Below, in pieces: positions 1 through 11,700 of a DNA stretch of 64,000 nt. Source of the stretch: Klebsormidium nitens (lineage: Eukaryota > Streptophyta > Klebsormidiophyceae > Klebsormidiales > Klebsormidiaceae). Below the pieces are notes generated by a model. That model saw nothing but the letters and a program-made list of their open reading frames with translations, was not told the DNA's origin and did not search any database. Positions within the stretch are counted from its first letter, which is position 1, and every line of letters begins with the position of its first letter. A program made the position numbers and the translations under genes. The DNA is taken from the NCBI GenBank assembly GCA_000708835.1, contig DF236956.1, positions 419,354 through 483,353 on the forward strand. The letters run 5' to 3'.

Positions 1-3000
1 CGCCTTCGTCTTGATCAGCCCTCGGATCTCGTCGACCGTGCCACGTGGCGCGCATCGGACGGCCACGACCTGGTCGGGGGGGAGCCCCGGTTGGAAGGCC
101 GGGCCGGCGACAGTCATCGCGGTGATTGCCACGTGTTCGCACAGCGCGGCGGCTTCTTTGTGACAGCTGGCAAGGCGCGCGTAGTGTTGTTCTTTCAGGC
201 GGAGGTGCGATGACTCGGCACGGCTCTCGCGCAGCCGTTTCTGCAATTAGAGGAAAAGAACAAGACTTTACTCAGGGACTCTAGATTCTAATCGTGAGTC
301 TTGACGCAAGGTAAGAGATTTTGGAAAATTTACACAGGTGTACGCACAACTGAGCATGAAGAGAGCTTTCAAGAAGTGTCGTAAGGAACTCAGTTCTGTG
401 CGTGGAGAGTATTCCCACGCCTCATGAAAGGCCGAAGGTTTTCGGTCCTCATCGCATTCCTCTTCAAAACCTTGACCAACGGTACTCTTCTTAACGTGTT
501 TCTTTGTCGCTTGTCAAAAGGACACAGTACTAGAAGTCATAAGTGGTGCCAGTTATGCTCTAGGGGATGAGTCATTCCAGAGTGCGAGGTACAATACGAT
601 ATTGTCGCGAAATTCAGATCCGTTTGAAAACCCTTTTGGACGCAAATTCCCTACGAAGTGGTGGAAGGACCCTGCCGCACTCTGAGCAGCGGCAACCCTC
701 CTTGTGCTGCCACTAGGCACTCCAACGACACCATCACCGCCTAGTGATCTGTAATCTTGAACCTAAGTTTGCATAAAACAAAGCTTCTGGCTAAAAACCA
801 CGATTATGCCAGAAACGATTCCCGAAGGAAAATGACAAGCCCGCCGCACCTTGAGCAGCCGCACCTCTTCGTGCTGCCCCTACTCTTGAGCTTACAAAGA
901 AAGGACCAGATATCGTAAACACCTTCTGATCTGGCGCTCTCGAAACCCTTTTACAAAGCGAACGGGGTAGATTATTATTGCCGGGCAAGAACGGCCGCAC
1001 CTTGAGCAGCTGGAACTTCTCCTCGTGCTGCTGCTGCGCGGCCGCGCGCGAGCGCCGGATTTCGAGCATGGCCTCGTCCATCTCGCGGCGCAGGTCCGCC
1101 GCGTCGCCCTCCAGCAGGCCCTTCTTGACCGTCAGCAGGGCCAGCTCCTGCATAGGCTATGATCAGATTAGGGCTTACATGCACATTTGCAAGAGTTCAC
1201 TGGGTCAAGGTGCCAGGCAGTGACGGGTCCAGGCTTTAGTCCAATTCCTGAAGCAAAGCGTCGCGACCTCGCTTTCCAACAGGCCCTTTGAACCGTCAGC
1301 AGGGCCAGCTCCTGCATATTCTATTAGTGATTGAGTGCTTATGTGACTTGATTATTGTTGATTGGAGGATTTTAGGCAGTAGGTTTCATGGCTATCCTCG
1401 AAAGCTTTCAAAACAAGTGAGAGAAGCGCCGCGGCGCCCTCTAACAGGCCTTTCTTGACCGTCAGCAGGGCCAGCTCCCGCATACGCTATGCTCAAATCA
1501 GTCCATGCATTTAACTCTCATTGTCGGAAGTCACAGTGCGACTTCAATCCTTACGAGTCAGCTTCGCTTTCCGGATACAATCGTCGATCCGCATGCAATT
1601 GAGCAAAGCGATACAGTCATGTTACAGGTCGCATTGAGATCATATACACTGGCACTTTTCGTGATCTCAACAAAAAGATGCTCAGAGCGAAGGGCCCCAA
1701 GAGCCGTGATCCAAGTGCTTGCGGACAAAAGGAAGACGACTCCGGAGATTCAGCACTTTCCACTGCTGAAGCTGCAACGCAATCAAGCTCGCAATCAGCA
1801 TGGAAACACTAAAGCTGATAACACTATGCTAAGTGTTCCTGGAAGAACTAGAGAGGGTATAAAATACCTGGCGGCTGCCGTTCGCAATCGCCAGTAGCTC
1901 CTCCTTGTGCCGCCCCTCCAGCGCCTCGAGCCTCTCCTCTGCCGCGCGCCGCTCCTCCGCGCGCTCGCGCTCGCTCGCGCGCGCGTCCTCCCGCAGCGCG
2001 CGCATCTCCGCGGCCGCGCGCGCGACCCGCTGCTTGAGCACCGTCTGCGCGACCACCATCCGCCAGAACAGCTCCACCCCGCGCTTCGCGCGGTTCTGCG
2101 CTTCCAGGCGCGCGAGACGCGCGTTTTCCTCGGGCGACGATGCGGGTGAGGGACCCCTGTGGTTGTCGCCCGAAAACGCCTTCGCGTGACTGAAAGCTTT
2201 GAGTAGGTCGAGCAGTTCCGCGGCGACCCGCTCATCTTCCTCGTTGCTCTTGAGGACGCTCGCGCGGGGCAGCCACGTGGCGGGGTCCGATTGGGCCGGC
2301 TCGGGCGCGTCCGGCTTGTGCGCGCGCAGGTTGTGGCGGTCGAAGACGGCCGCGCGCTCGCGGAGGAAAGTGTTGTCCGCATGGAGGCGCTTCACCTGTC
2401 GGGGAGGAAGAAACGTGAGCGAAAAGAGAGAACCGGGACAAATGCACGATTCTGTCTTCGTCGATTGCAGGCGCTGCGATTCTACTATTGTCTTTCTGAA
2501 GAAATTGCAATGATGCTAAAAGAGCAGCATCGAGAGTTGTCCGCTATGTCGCTTCGATGGGGATGTGTGACACATCGGCAAGGAACTCACAGCACGACTT
2601 CGCGCTGCCGCCGAAGCCACCGAACAGTGAAAATTGCAATTTCTCTCGCTCCTCCGCAAACGATAGAGAGCGGACGTTCAATGAACAGAGGAAATCTCAA
2701 ATGTTTTCGTCTGGAAAGCAAGAGAACCGGAAACTCGATGATCTCATCGCTCCTCACCCGCAAATTCACGGAGAGCGGATATAAAACGAGTTGACAAATG
2801 TCGTGACTCTTCTCTTGCAAATCGCAAAGAGCTGCCAATCAACGTTTATAAGGTTTCATCAATTGTCTTTCGCACATCACAAAGGGATCCCAAATCCGCA
2901 ACCGATCGCATTTTTCACCTCAGACCGCAGCCGCTCGCTCGTGTGCTCCTCCTCAAACTCCTCCAGCAGCGCCCCGAACGTCTCCCACGGTTCGTCCCCC

Positions 3001-6000
3001 CGGGCGCCCTCTTTTGCCGCCGCCTCTAGTTTCCACACCTTCAGCTTCAGCTCCTCTTCCACTCGCTGGCGCGCCAACTCTGCTTGAGTAGCGTCCCGGG
3101 CCAACTTCCGCAGCTGACGTAAGAGGGCAGCCTCCCGCCCGGTAGACGTGACCGGGGCTGTGGCCGGCTCCTGGAAGAAACAATGACGTCAGCTCATCGT
3201 CACAGCTTCAGCTTCTCTTGGTGCGCAGCCCCGCCTGGGTCACGTTTCGGGCCATCTTGCGCAGCTGATGTACGAGGGCGGCCTCCCGCCCGGTAGAAGC
3301 GACCGGGGTACCGGGCCCCTGGAAAACGAATAAGGTCAGCCATTATCGCGTCTGCACGTTGCGTACCCCTCGCTCAGTAAGCGGTCTGCACTTTGCCATC
3401 CACAATGTCGCTTCATATGCGGAAGATATATTTTGAGCTCCCCATGAATCTCCACAAATGAAGGATTATAGCACCATGTAGACCCGAGACCTCGCACCTC
3501 GCAACAAACTCAACAAAGAAGATGGCCCGTATTCCTGAAGCCGCGCATGTGATTTTGAAAACCAGATTAGATCTCCCCAGTTGTAAGCCTCATCTCCGGT
3601 CAGGTCGATGGTGCACACTTTTGCTCCAACTAAATCCACTTTCAGATCCACAGCATCAATCTCCCGTTGTCGCGGAGTGAGCTTTCACTTGCTCCGAGGA
3701 CGAAGAACCAGGCCCTAGAAAGGTGTCTCCCCACCTGAGCTTCATAACCCTTCCTGACAAAACTGCAACCCACCTCGCCCAATAGAAGCCGCGTGCAGTC
3801 GAGTTTGGCACGCACTTCTTGAGCGGCCGGTGGGCACACGAATCTCCGGTTTCTTTCAAACTAAAAGTTCACCGATACCAACAGGACGCACCGGTACCAA
3901 CAGGACTCACGAATCAAGACCCGGCTGTAAAGGAGTTAACAACAAATGAAAGGCCAGTAAAACCAAATGCACCTCTTCCGACAAGAGCCCCGCGCAGTCG
4001 ACATCGGCACGCGCCTCCTGCGCGAGCGCCCGGTGGAGTTCCCCGACCTGTTCCTGCTGACGCACCAGCTCCGCCTCCAGGCCCGCGCACCGCGCCTCCA
4101 GAGCGGCGATCTGGTCCTCCTGGACCGCGCGCGCGCACGCGCTCGCGAGCAGCTGCTGCCGCAGCTTGCTCGTCTCTTCGACGGTCGCCTGCGGGTAGGA
4201 AAAGGCAGAAATGATGTCAGCATTGACTATGCGTGTTTTGAGAGCTCTTGTTCCTGGACCGCGCGCGCGGACGCGCTCGCGAGCAGCTGCTGGTGCAGCT
4301 GGTTTGTCTCTTGGACGGTCGCCTGCGCGGAGATCGGAGAGATTTGCGTCAGGATGCTTCAGAGATATTCGCGAGGGCTGCTGCTCCTGAATTGCGTGCG
4401 CGCGCACACGCTCGCGAGCAGCTGCTGCCGCAGCTTGCTCGTCTCTTCGACGGTCGCCTGCGGGCGGTGATCGTAAACCAGCGTCGAAATTGGTCAAGGA
4501 TGGCTATGGTCACTCGGCTATGGGCTGCAGCATATGCTGCTCAAGTGCCCCGGCTGCAACATGGAATTGAGGGGCGGGGTTTTGCAGAGCGTCCTTCGAC
4601 GCGCGCGCTGGCATGGCTCTTCTGTACCGCCTATTGCGGCCTTCTCGTCTCCAAGAGTTCGTGGACTGCTCTCATACTCACGCCCTCCTTACATGTCGGG
4701 AACGGCATTGCGTGCAACAGCTCGACTTTACTATTTTGTGCTGACATTGTCCAGCGTACCTGAGCTGGCCTCGCCCCGAGAGCCACGTGAACTGCTCCCT
4801 CTTATCAAAACGCCGGAAGGAAAAGGATATGGAAAAACTCGAATTTCTCGTGCCCCAAGTCATCTAACATACTGCGCCTCGGCGCGCATCCCTTTCTAAA
4901 TCTCGTTCAGAAGGATGCATCATAAATCCAGAATCTCCTCTCCGTGCTGACGTTATCAAACGTACCTGCGCGTCATCCCCGCGCGCCGCTCTCTGCGCCT
5001 CGGCGCGCAGCCCGTCCGCCACCTTCCGCAGCTCCAGGACGAACCGCTGCTGGTCCCGGCCCCGTTCCGCGGCAAGCTTCAGCCGCTCGATGGCGAACTC
5101 GCCCCGCAGCGCCTCCGCTTGAGCCTTCAGTTCGGCGTCGTGAGCGGCAGCAGCCTCCTTGCACTCCTGCAGCGATCGGTTCTACTTAGGAAAACCTCTC
5201 TTGACGAAGTTTAGGGGTTCCAGTTCCGACAGCGAGTTTCAGCCATTTGGGCGACGAGCTTGCCCTGTAGCGCCTCCGCTTGAGCCTGCAGCTCGGCATG
5301 GTGACAAGCAGCAGCCTCCTTGCACTCCTGCGGAGAAGATTGCAGTTAGAGATAACTCTCTTAACGAAGATAAGGAGTTGCCTCTCCCCGAGAAAAAGTA
5401 TTACAAAGCGCGATAAAGTGGTCCTTGAAATATTATCGCCGGCTTTCAACTCAATCGCAAACTCGCCCCGCAGCGCCTCCGCTTGCGCCTGCAGCTCGGC
5501 GTGGTGACAGGTTGCAGCCTCCCTGCACTCCTGCGGAGATCGATTGCGCTTGGGCTTTAGACAAAGCCGAGGGGCATGGAACGTTTCGGACGTGGAAGAC
5601 CTTCCAATCCGCTTTCGAGAAGACGATGTCCCTGTAAGCTGCTCTCGACGGCATTTGTTTGCCTGGCAGCAACTTGTCTAAAAGACGCGCAATGTTCTGA
5701 AGTAGTTGAGGTCAAGAGAATCCATAATCAGAGACGGCTTCCTCCGTTGCCGGAATTGACTAGCCTCTCGAACGTCAAACGTCCCGGTAAAAAGCGAACT
5801 CCCAAACGGAAGTCGGAAACAGCTCGAGACAGTACGTTGCTATCGAGTCGAGGAAACCCTCCAGATGAAAGAGGTCGGAACCGAAGCTCCACCGGTCAAA
5901 GTGGAACCTCGAAGAAGTAGGGCCAAGCCTATGGTAACATCCTCATACCTGCTTGCAAAGTCGCATCTCAACTCAACAGATGCTGTAACAGATCAAGGGG

Positions 6001-7472
6001 CTCGAAAGCCCAAAAGGTTTCGCACCTGCTCGTATCTCGTCATAAGGAAGTGCCTCTCTTGCACGCTGGCCTCCATCTGCCTCCGTAAACTATCGTTCTC
6101 GAAACGGAGATTTGCCAGTAGCAGCTCCCCCTTCGCTTTCATCCCAGCCGTCCGCCACTCCACAGGGGCCAATCCTGGCCCTCCATTTTCAGCCCTCTCG
6201 TTCCCTGGGCCCATAAACGAGCCGCGCTTCTTATCTCTGTTCATCGACTCCCCAATGTCGGCACCTCCCCCAGAGGCCAGAGCTTCCGCACTGTTCTGAT
6301 TCTGCCTGGTGAACGCCTTTCTAGACACCTCGACCAGCACGCCGTCCCCCCCACCAGACTGTTGCGCATCACCCCCCTCTTGCGAGGCTTCCTCTACCCC
6401 CCGGGGAGCCCTGTTTTCTTTCAGCGACCCATGCCTGTTTAGGGCCGCAATCGAGGCTCGGGACTGGAGGAAGTCGGCCAGCTGTTGGTCGATCGGGTAG
6501 GCAAAGTCGCAGGAGAAGGAGCGGTTCTCTGTCAGCTGCTGCAGGAAGAAGCACAGCACCAGGATCGCGAAGCAAGGCTTGAAGGAAGAGCGCTGGATGC
6601 CGGCGGGGTCAAAGACCTGCAAGGAGGGTGGGTATGTTGAGCAAGACTAGCCCCTCTTGGGCCTGTTATGAGGTTTCTGAAAACAAAACGGGGGGTGTTA
6701 CAGAAACGGGGGGTGTTACAGAAATTACCAGCTACCAAGCAGAAGATTGCACTCAGAACAGGTGAGCCGTCTCTTTGTTCAAGATCTACCCAAATAAGTG
6801 CATGGCTAGCTCATGATCAGCCAATCAGGAGGGATGTCAAGGAGCTCAACAAGATAGTTTTGGACTTGGCAGCATTGTTGACTGTTCCCTTCATGAGCGT
6901 CAACCTTGAGCGTGATGTGGGGCCTTCACACTGGGGGCATTCCTGCTCACAAGCAGATGATATAATGGGGCGCATGACCAATTGCCCCCCAGTCATTCCT
7001 AAACGACGCCTGCTACTTTTACCATCCACACGAAATTGATACAGAGTGTTCCTTTGATAACCCTCCCACTCAGAACTTGGCAGCTCCAAGGCGCCTGTTC
7101 AGAGCTGGCGTTTGTCAGCTGCCTCCGAGGGGCCAGGCAGATGAACCAGCCATTACTCAGCACATTACCATCTTGCTTTGAGCTCGAAATTGCATTCGTT
7201 TGAGATGGTAAAGCTTCTCCTGCATGACTTACATGTGAAGGGAGGTGTAGCTCCACGAAGAGGCTCCGCAGAGACTCCCAGTTCCTTTTCACATCCCACA
7301 GGTGAGCTTTGAGCCGGTCCTCCTTGCCCCTGAACACCTGGGGCCATATCTTGGCAAAGACCCTCAGCAGCACGGAGCCGTCGTGCAGGTCTTCGAGCCG
7401 CTGACACGCCTTTCCAGACGTCACGGACGCCCATTGAAGGAGCTCCTTTTTTCCAATCACAGGGCGCCCCAT
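1..7472 (-). CDS. HOOK/CH-type coiled-coil protein (3' end off window)
   Basis: Eight exons read on the minus strand: 7472-7233, 6616-6026, 5166-4966, 4188-3973, 3170-2919, 2395-1868, 1147-1001 and 240 to beyond the left edge. Each is bounded by GT-AG signals and each length is a multiple of three, so all introns are phase 0; 805 codons are visible. The first two exons (about residues 1-140) look like a calponin-homology/HOOK-type fold: GKKELLQWASVTS, then EDLHDGSVLLRVF, then an FKPCFAILVLCFFLQQL helix. Later exons are almost pure E/K/R/A/L/Q heptad coiled coil (for example ALEARCAGLEAELVRQQEQV). Known: HOOK and NuMA N-termini have this order of a CH-like fold and a long coiled coil and act in microtubule or dynein-cargo linkage. 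Inferred: a cytoskeletal scaffold. The family is not certain. The start at 7472 is the ATG of the CH-like exon. Several exon edges have tandem echoes in neighbouring introns. Confidence 0.72.
660..890 (-). repeat. Donor-edge echoes of exon 1001-1147 (two copies)
   Basis: The exon end and donor (about 990-1035, core CCGCACCTTGAGCAGC) recur, diverged, at about 672-714 and 841-882 in the following intron. Spacings are about 150-170 bp. Confidence 0.75.
1258..1505 (-). repeat. Acceptor-edge echoes of exon 1001-1147 (two copies)
   Basis: The exon start and acceptor (about 1108-1165, core ACCGTCAGCAGGGCCAGCTC) recur at about 1273-1330 and 1436-1505, at offsets near 165 bp. The nearer copy keeps the acceptor AG; in the farther copy CAG has become CGG. 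Flanking intron bases are also shared. Confidence 0.82.
3222..3340 (-). repeat. Acceptor-edge echo of exon 2919-3170
   Basis: One diverged copy of the exon start, including the shared core GCCTCCCGCCCGGTAGA and the intronic GGTCAGC-like flank, lies about 150 bp upstream in gene orientation. Confidence 0.78.
3785..3832 (-). repeat. Donor-edge echo of exon 3973-4188
   Basis: A decayed copy of the exon end (real sequence near 3990-4040) sits in the next intron. It shares GCAGTCGA, GGCACGC and CGGTGG blocks in the same order. Confidence 0.6.
4246..4467 (-). repeat. Acceptor-edge echoes of exon 3973-4188 (two copies)
   Basis: The exon start (about 4108-4195, core ACGGTCGCCTGCG preceded by GCGAGCAGCTGCTG) recurs at about 4246-4330 and 4386-4467, offsets about 133 and 136 bp. 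Both copies keep strong similarity over about 75 bp of coding sequence plus the acceptor. Confidence 0.85.
5264..5540 (-). repeat. Acceptor-edge echoes of exon 4966-5166 (two copies)
   Basis: The first 70-85 bases of the exon recur near 5264-5335 and 5445-5537. Both copies keep an acceptor (CCGCAG in gene orientation) and an open coiled-coil reading frame (GAGTGCAAGGAGGCTGC-like start), but neither has the matching exon end. Confidence 0.85.
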
Positions 7473-8714
7473 CTTATTCGGGGTGGTTCAGGTCATTTGT
7501 GTTCGTACAGTTCCGCAATTGCATGGTAGAGGCTTGTGTTCATCCTTTTGAAGTTCGACTTATCATGGCTTGGCAAGATAAGCGTAGCTGAGGAAGTTGT
7601 ACAAAGCATCAAAGCAAGGCAGCGCCGCAATGCGGTAGTCTGAGCTGAGGAACAAGCTCCTGATGTCACTCTGGCGACCCTGAGAATGATGCAATCCCTT
7701 ACAAAGGGACGCCCTTCCATCAAGAAGACTCTATTCCAACACAATTGTAAGATGTTTAGACACATCGAGTCGTTCTTAAGGAGACAAAAACTAAAAGTGA
7801 GCTGAGGACCATAGTAATTTGTAATACTAATTCATTATACATACTAAAATAGAAGCTTAGCTCGAAACCCTAAATTTTCCTGCCTCAGGTACGTACCATT
7901 GGCGACGGTTCCTCTTTCTGCTGGTACCAGGTACGTTGGGTTAGGCCTCTAACTGGCCAGTGACCGTAGGGGGGTTTCAAGTTGAAAATGGAGCGTCCGT
8001 CACAATCGTCGGCCATTTTGAGGCGTCCGATGGCATCTCGCGAGGGTTTGGGTTTTGGCAGGGGTTCGGTGAAAGTTTCAAAATTTTGAGCGCAGTTTCA
8101 ATTGAGCTCATTTGGGCCTGCAACAGTTTGCAATGCAAGAGCTGAAGACTGAAGTGTCAGGGAGTCCTGCCAAGTCCTGCAAAAGAAGGTGCGCCTCAGC
8201 ACATGCAGACGGACCTCCGAACGACCACCTGTGCTCATGGCACATTGACGCCATCTACTGACTTCAGCAGCTTTGCTGGTGTCTTTTTGGATTTGACGTA
8301 AGTTTTGCGCTGCAAAACCATTAGCACAACGGTGTGCGAAGAGGGCCCCGGAGGCCCCCAGTCAGGAAATCGTGGATTTGGGATGCACATGGTGGTCCAG
8401 TCCTGCTCAGGTTGAGGACGTCTTCCGTGCCGCGCCATGGCTGAAAGTGGCTTCTGGACTTGAGGCGACAGGCTAGGAGGAGAGAGTCAAACGGACAAAT
8501 GCGACTAAGAGTTTGAGGATCCAGAAGAATGTGCAATGGTGACGGGCCATAAAAGAAGCTAGTGAAGACAGTGTGTTTATTGTTAGCTTTTGCAAGATCA
8601 GCCAAGGAGGTGGCGTATAGTCAGGAGCTCCTCAAATAGTAGAGCCAGGGTTGTCAGAGCAGAAAAGAATCTCTGGATCACGAGAAGGAACAAGTTGCTG
8701 GAGCTGGCATCATC
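7473..8714. promoter_or_regulatory. Divergent intergenic region between HOOK-like and telobox-Myb genes
   Basis: This 1.24-kb stretch separates the two divergent start codons, so it must hold both promoters and 5' untranslated regions. I see no credible coding exon in it. It contains one telo-box-like AAACCCTAA. No clear TATA box could be assigned with confidence. Confidence 0.6.
7865..7873 (+). promoter_or_regulatory. Telo-box motif AAACCCTAA
   Basis: An exact AAACCCTAA lies about 0.85 kb upstream of the telobox-Myb start and 0.4 kb upstream of the HOOK-like start. In plants this short telomere-like motif is a known promoter element. Function here is inferred only from motif and position. 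Confidence 0.35.
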
Positions 8715-11700
8715 ATGTCTACCAGCGGGAGGGGCATTGTTGAGAGCCATGGAAAGGACGAAACTGAACAAAGTACAGGTGAGTTACATCTTCACAAGTG
8801 CTTGCCCAGTGCTGGAGGGTAAATCTGCCACCATTCCTCTCAAATGTTCTTCTTTGACGGCGATGGCAGAAGTTTCCTCGCGGCTTGTAGAATCTGCCTT
8901 TCGAAGCTGCAGAGAATAATGTTTGATGTTTGAGGACACCCTGCAATGTGTATTTGTTGTTGCGGACCAAAAAGTTGCTTTATGGAAGAAGAATTGCTCA
9001 GACTCGAAGGTAAGTCACCTCAAAAGCTCACTTGACCTGTCTCTTCATTGATGCAGTAAGATCCTGCAAAGCCATGCCAGCACCTGCACCAGGGCACAGT
9101 CAAATCAACAAGTCTCCGCACATCTTCCCATTGCAGGAACAGCAATGCAACAAGAGGCTCCTGATGCTGAAGCCCCAGCGCCGGAGATAACACCCATGGA
9201 TCTGGACCTGGCACCTGTGCCCTTCCACACCGACACGAAGGATGCGGGTTTAAACAATGAGTCAATGAGCAGAGATGCAGACCGAACTGGTGCGGCACTG
9301 TCGCAAGAGCTGGAGATGCTTGGAACTGTGCAGGTCCCGTCTATAGGTAAGTGGTGCTTTCAAATGTTGGGGTGACCCCATTTCTGGTGCTTGTCAAGTT
9401 CTGGGCATGATATTACTTCCGTTCATGGGTTGTTTGGGCGGCAAGCCTTAACGTGCTTGTAACCCCGGTGAAAGGGAGACTAAGCTTCAGTGGGGGTGGG
9501 GCTAGTGCTTCTGCATCAAGGCGCCCTTATGTGTGCTTGATCCGTTAACAAACAGATATTTTTGAATCCAAAGAGCTTGATTATCAAACCATGTGATTGT
9601 GTGGTAATCAAGATCTTGTGACGTCTAAATACATTCATTCCTCACAAGAGTAGGAGACAAGGACCATGAGATAAGTAGGAAGCAGACAGAAGAAGAATCA
9701 AAAGGTTAACGACAGGGCGAACATGGTCAAATGGACTTTTTGTATGCATATGACAAACTCATGCATCGGCGATGATCTCTGCTGCAGTTCGTCGAATTGC
9801 TGTCCGGTCTGTCCTGTGGGAAGACATTGTTGTGGAGATCCCAAGCACAGCCACCATGGCTGACTTCAGGGTAAGCAAGAAGATTTGAGCTTCCTCGTTG
9901 CACAGACTAGCTTGGTTGAAGATGTGTCGCCTATTGTACTGTGGTTTGACTCTCCGTTTGGGAAGGGAAATGTGTATGTCGCTTTGTCAAGGGCTTTTGC
10001 GCCGCCGTGGCCTTTGATTTCATTCGTCGTGCTTTCGCTTCTTCAGGCGCTGTCCCCTACCCTAGAAATCGCGCTTGTATGTTGCATATTTATTGTGTCC
10101 CTGCCTGCTTAGCCCCCCCCTTTCGGTCGCCAAGGATTTGAACAGCATAGTACTACTGATTATTGCACAAATGAGAGTCACCAAGAGCTGGTAATCACAA
10201 GTTTCAACACCTTAACCCCCTGAATCTGTGATTCAAATATGATCACAATTTGCAGTCAACAATTTGCAGTCGGTTACATCAATAACCTGTGGTCGCGCAG
10301 AGAGCCATTGAGGTCCAGAGCGGGGGGAGGCTCCGGGAGGACATGTTGCCTGAACTAGTGTATGACGGGATTCTTCTCCCCACCGACAATACGAGCATCG
10401 AAGAGGCGGGGCTTACGGCCGAGAGTGCGGTGGTCGGCTTTCTGGCAATGAATGTGTCAGCACTGACAGGCTCTGCCGGCTTGGAGTTGGAACAGTAAGT
10501 TGATTCCCAAAAAGTGAACTCAAACCTGCGTCCAAGGTGTGGTAGTTGAAAAGTTTTGCGATGTGACGGTGTGTGAAGTTCTGGAGCGACTTGCAAGATC
10601 CCAATAATCGTGCTGTGGGAATAGATGCTCTGATGAATCCCTATAATGGGCAGTCTTCATGCAAGAATAATACTCTTTAACGTCAAGGTTGATTTTTAAG
10701 AAGAGGGCAGGCAACTGCTTGAAGCCTTTTCTCTGGATCAATATCCAGGCAATTAGTGCTGACTCCTCAAATAAGGTTTGGGATGGGAGAATCGTTTTCT
10801 TTACCTGAATCGGCTCCTGACCATTGCACTGCTGTGCAGGGTGAAGGAGAAAAAGGGTAAAGACCGTCGGATAAAGATCTATGTCCCTAGTGCGCCGCGT
10901 CTGCCAACCAATGCTCCAGGTAAGACCGCGTACTATCATCCTTTGCTTTCAGGATAGTGGCCCGGTTCGCCTATGCATGTTTGACATCCCTTCTTACGCA
11001 CGACAAGTTTGGCATGGGCTTTTCATGGGGAAAGCTGACGAGGCCAGTATGGCTTCGCCTTGGAGGGCTTGGCTGCCGTTGCCATGACGCAGAACTTTTC
11101 AACCCTACAGGATCCGTACAATTCGTCTTGGGGACCTTTGCGGGTCTGATCATGGAGCCTTTTTTTCGGGTTTGCGCATGCAGACTATCTCGATCCGGTT
11201 TTCTGGGGGAACCAATCTTGCGCATGAAAAGAATGGGTCGTAGACTACTTTGAAGAATGCAAAGTATCATGTGGAGATTACTTGGACACGTGCATAAAGA
11301 ATGTGGTAAACTGTGACGTAACTGTCTCCTTTAACACCTTGTCTTTCTCTCTGCAGCTTTGGAGGACACCACGCCCCCTCACAGCACGCCCACGGCTCTT
11401 CCAGCCGAACCTTTGCCATCGGCGCAATTCCAGGGCTTTCCTCCGCCGCCAGTGCCTCAATCCATCCCAGTCCCCTCCAGCGACCTTCCCACCCTCCCCA
11501 ACCGAGTCGAACAACACCCTCCGGTCCCTTCTGAAGCACAAACCCCTCCGCTCGTCCAAGATCAGCCTGCTCCAGTCGTCCGTTCCAGCGCACTTCCCGC
11601 TGGTCCTCCTGCGCTTCATCATACCTCTGCAAACGTCCCTGACGTCAGCCAAGGTCACCAAGCACCCCTTGCCGACGTCCCGGAAACGGCAGCATATTCC

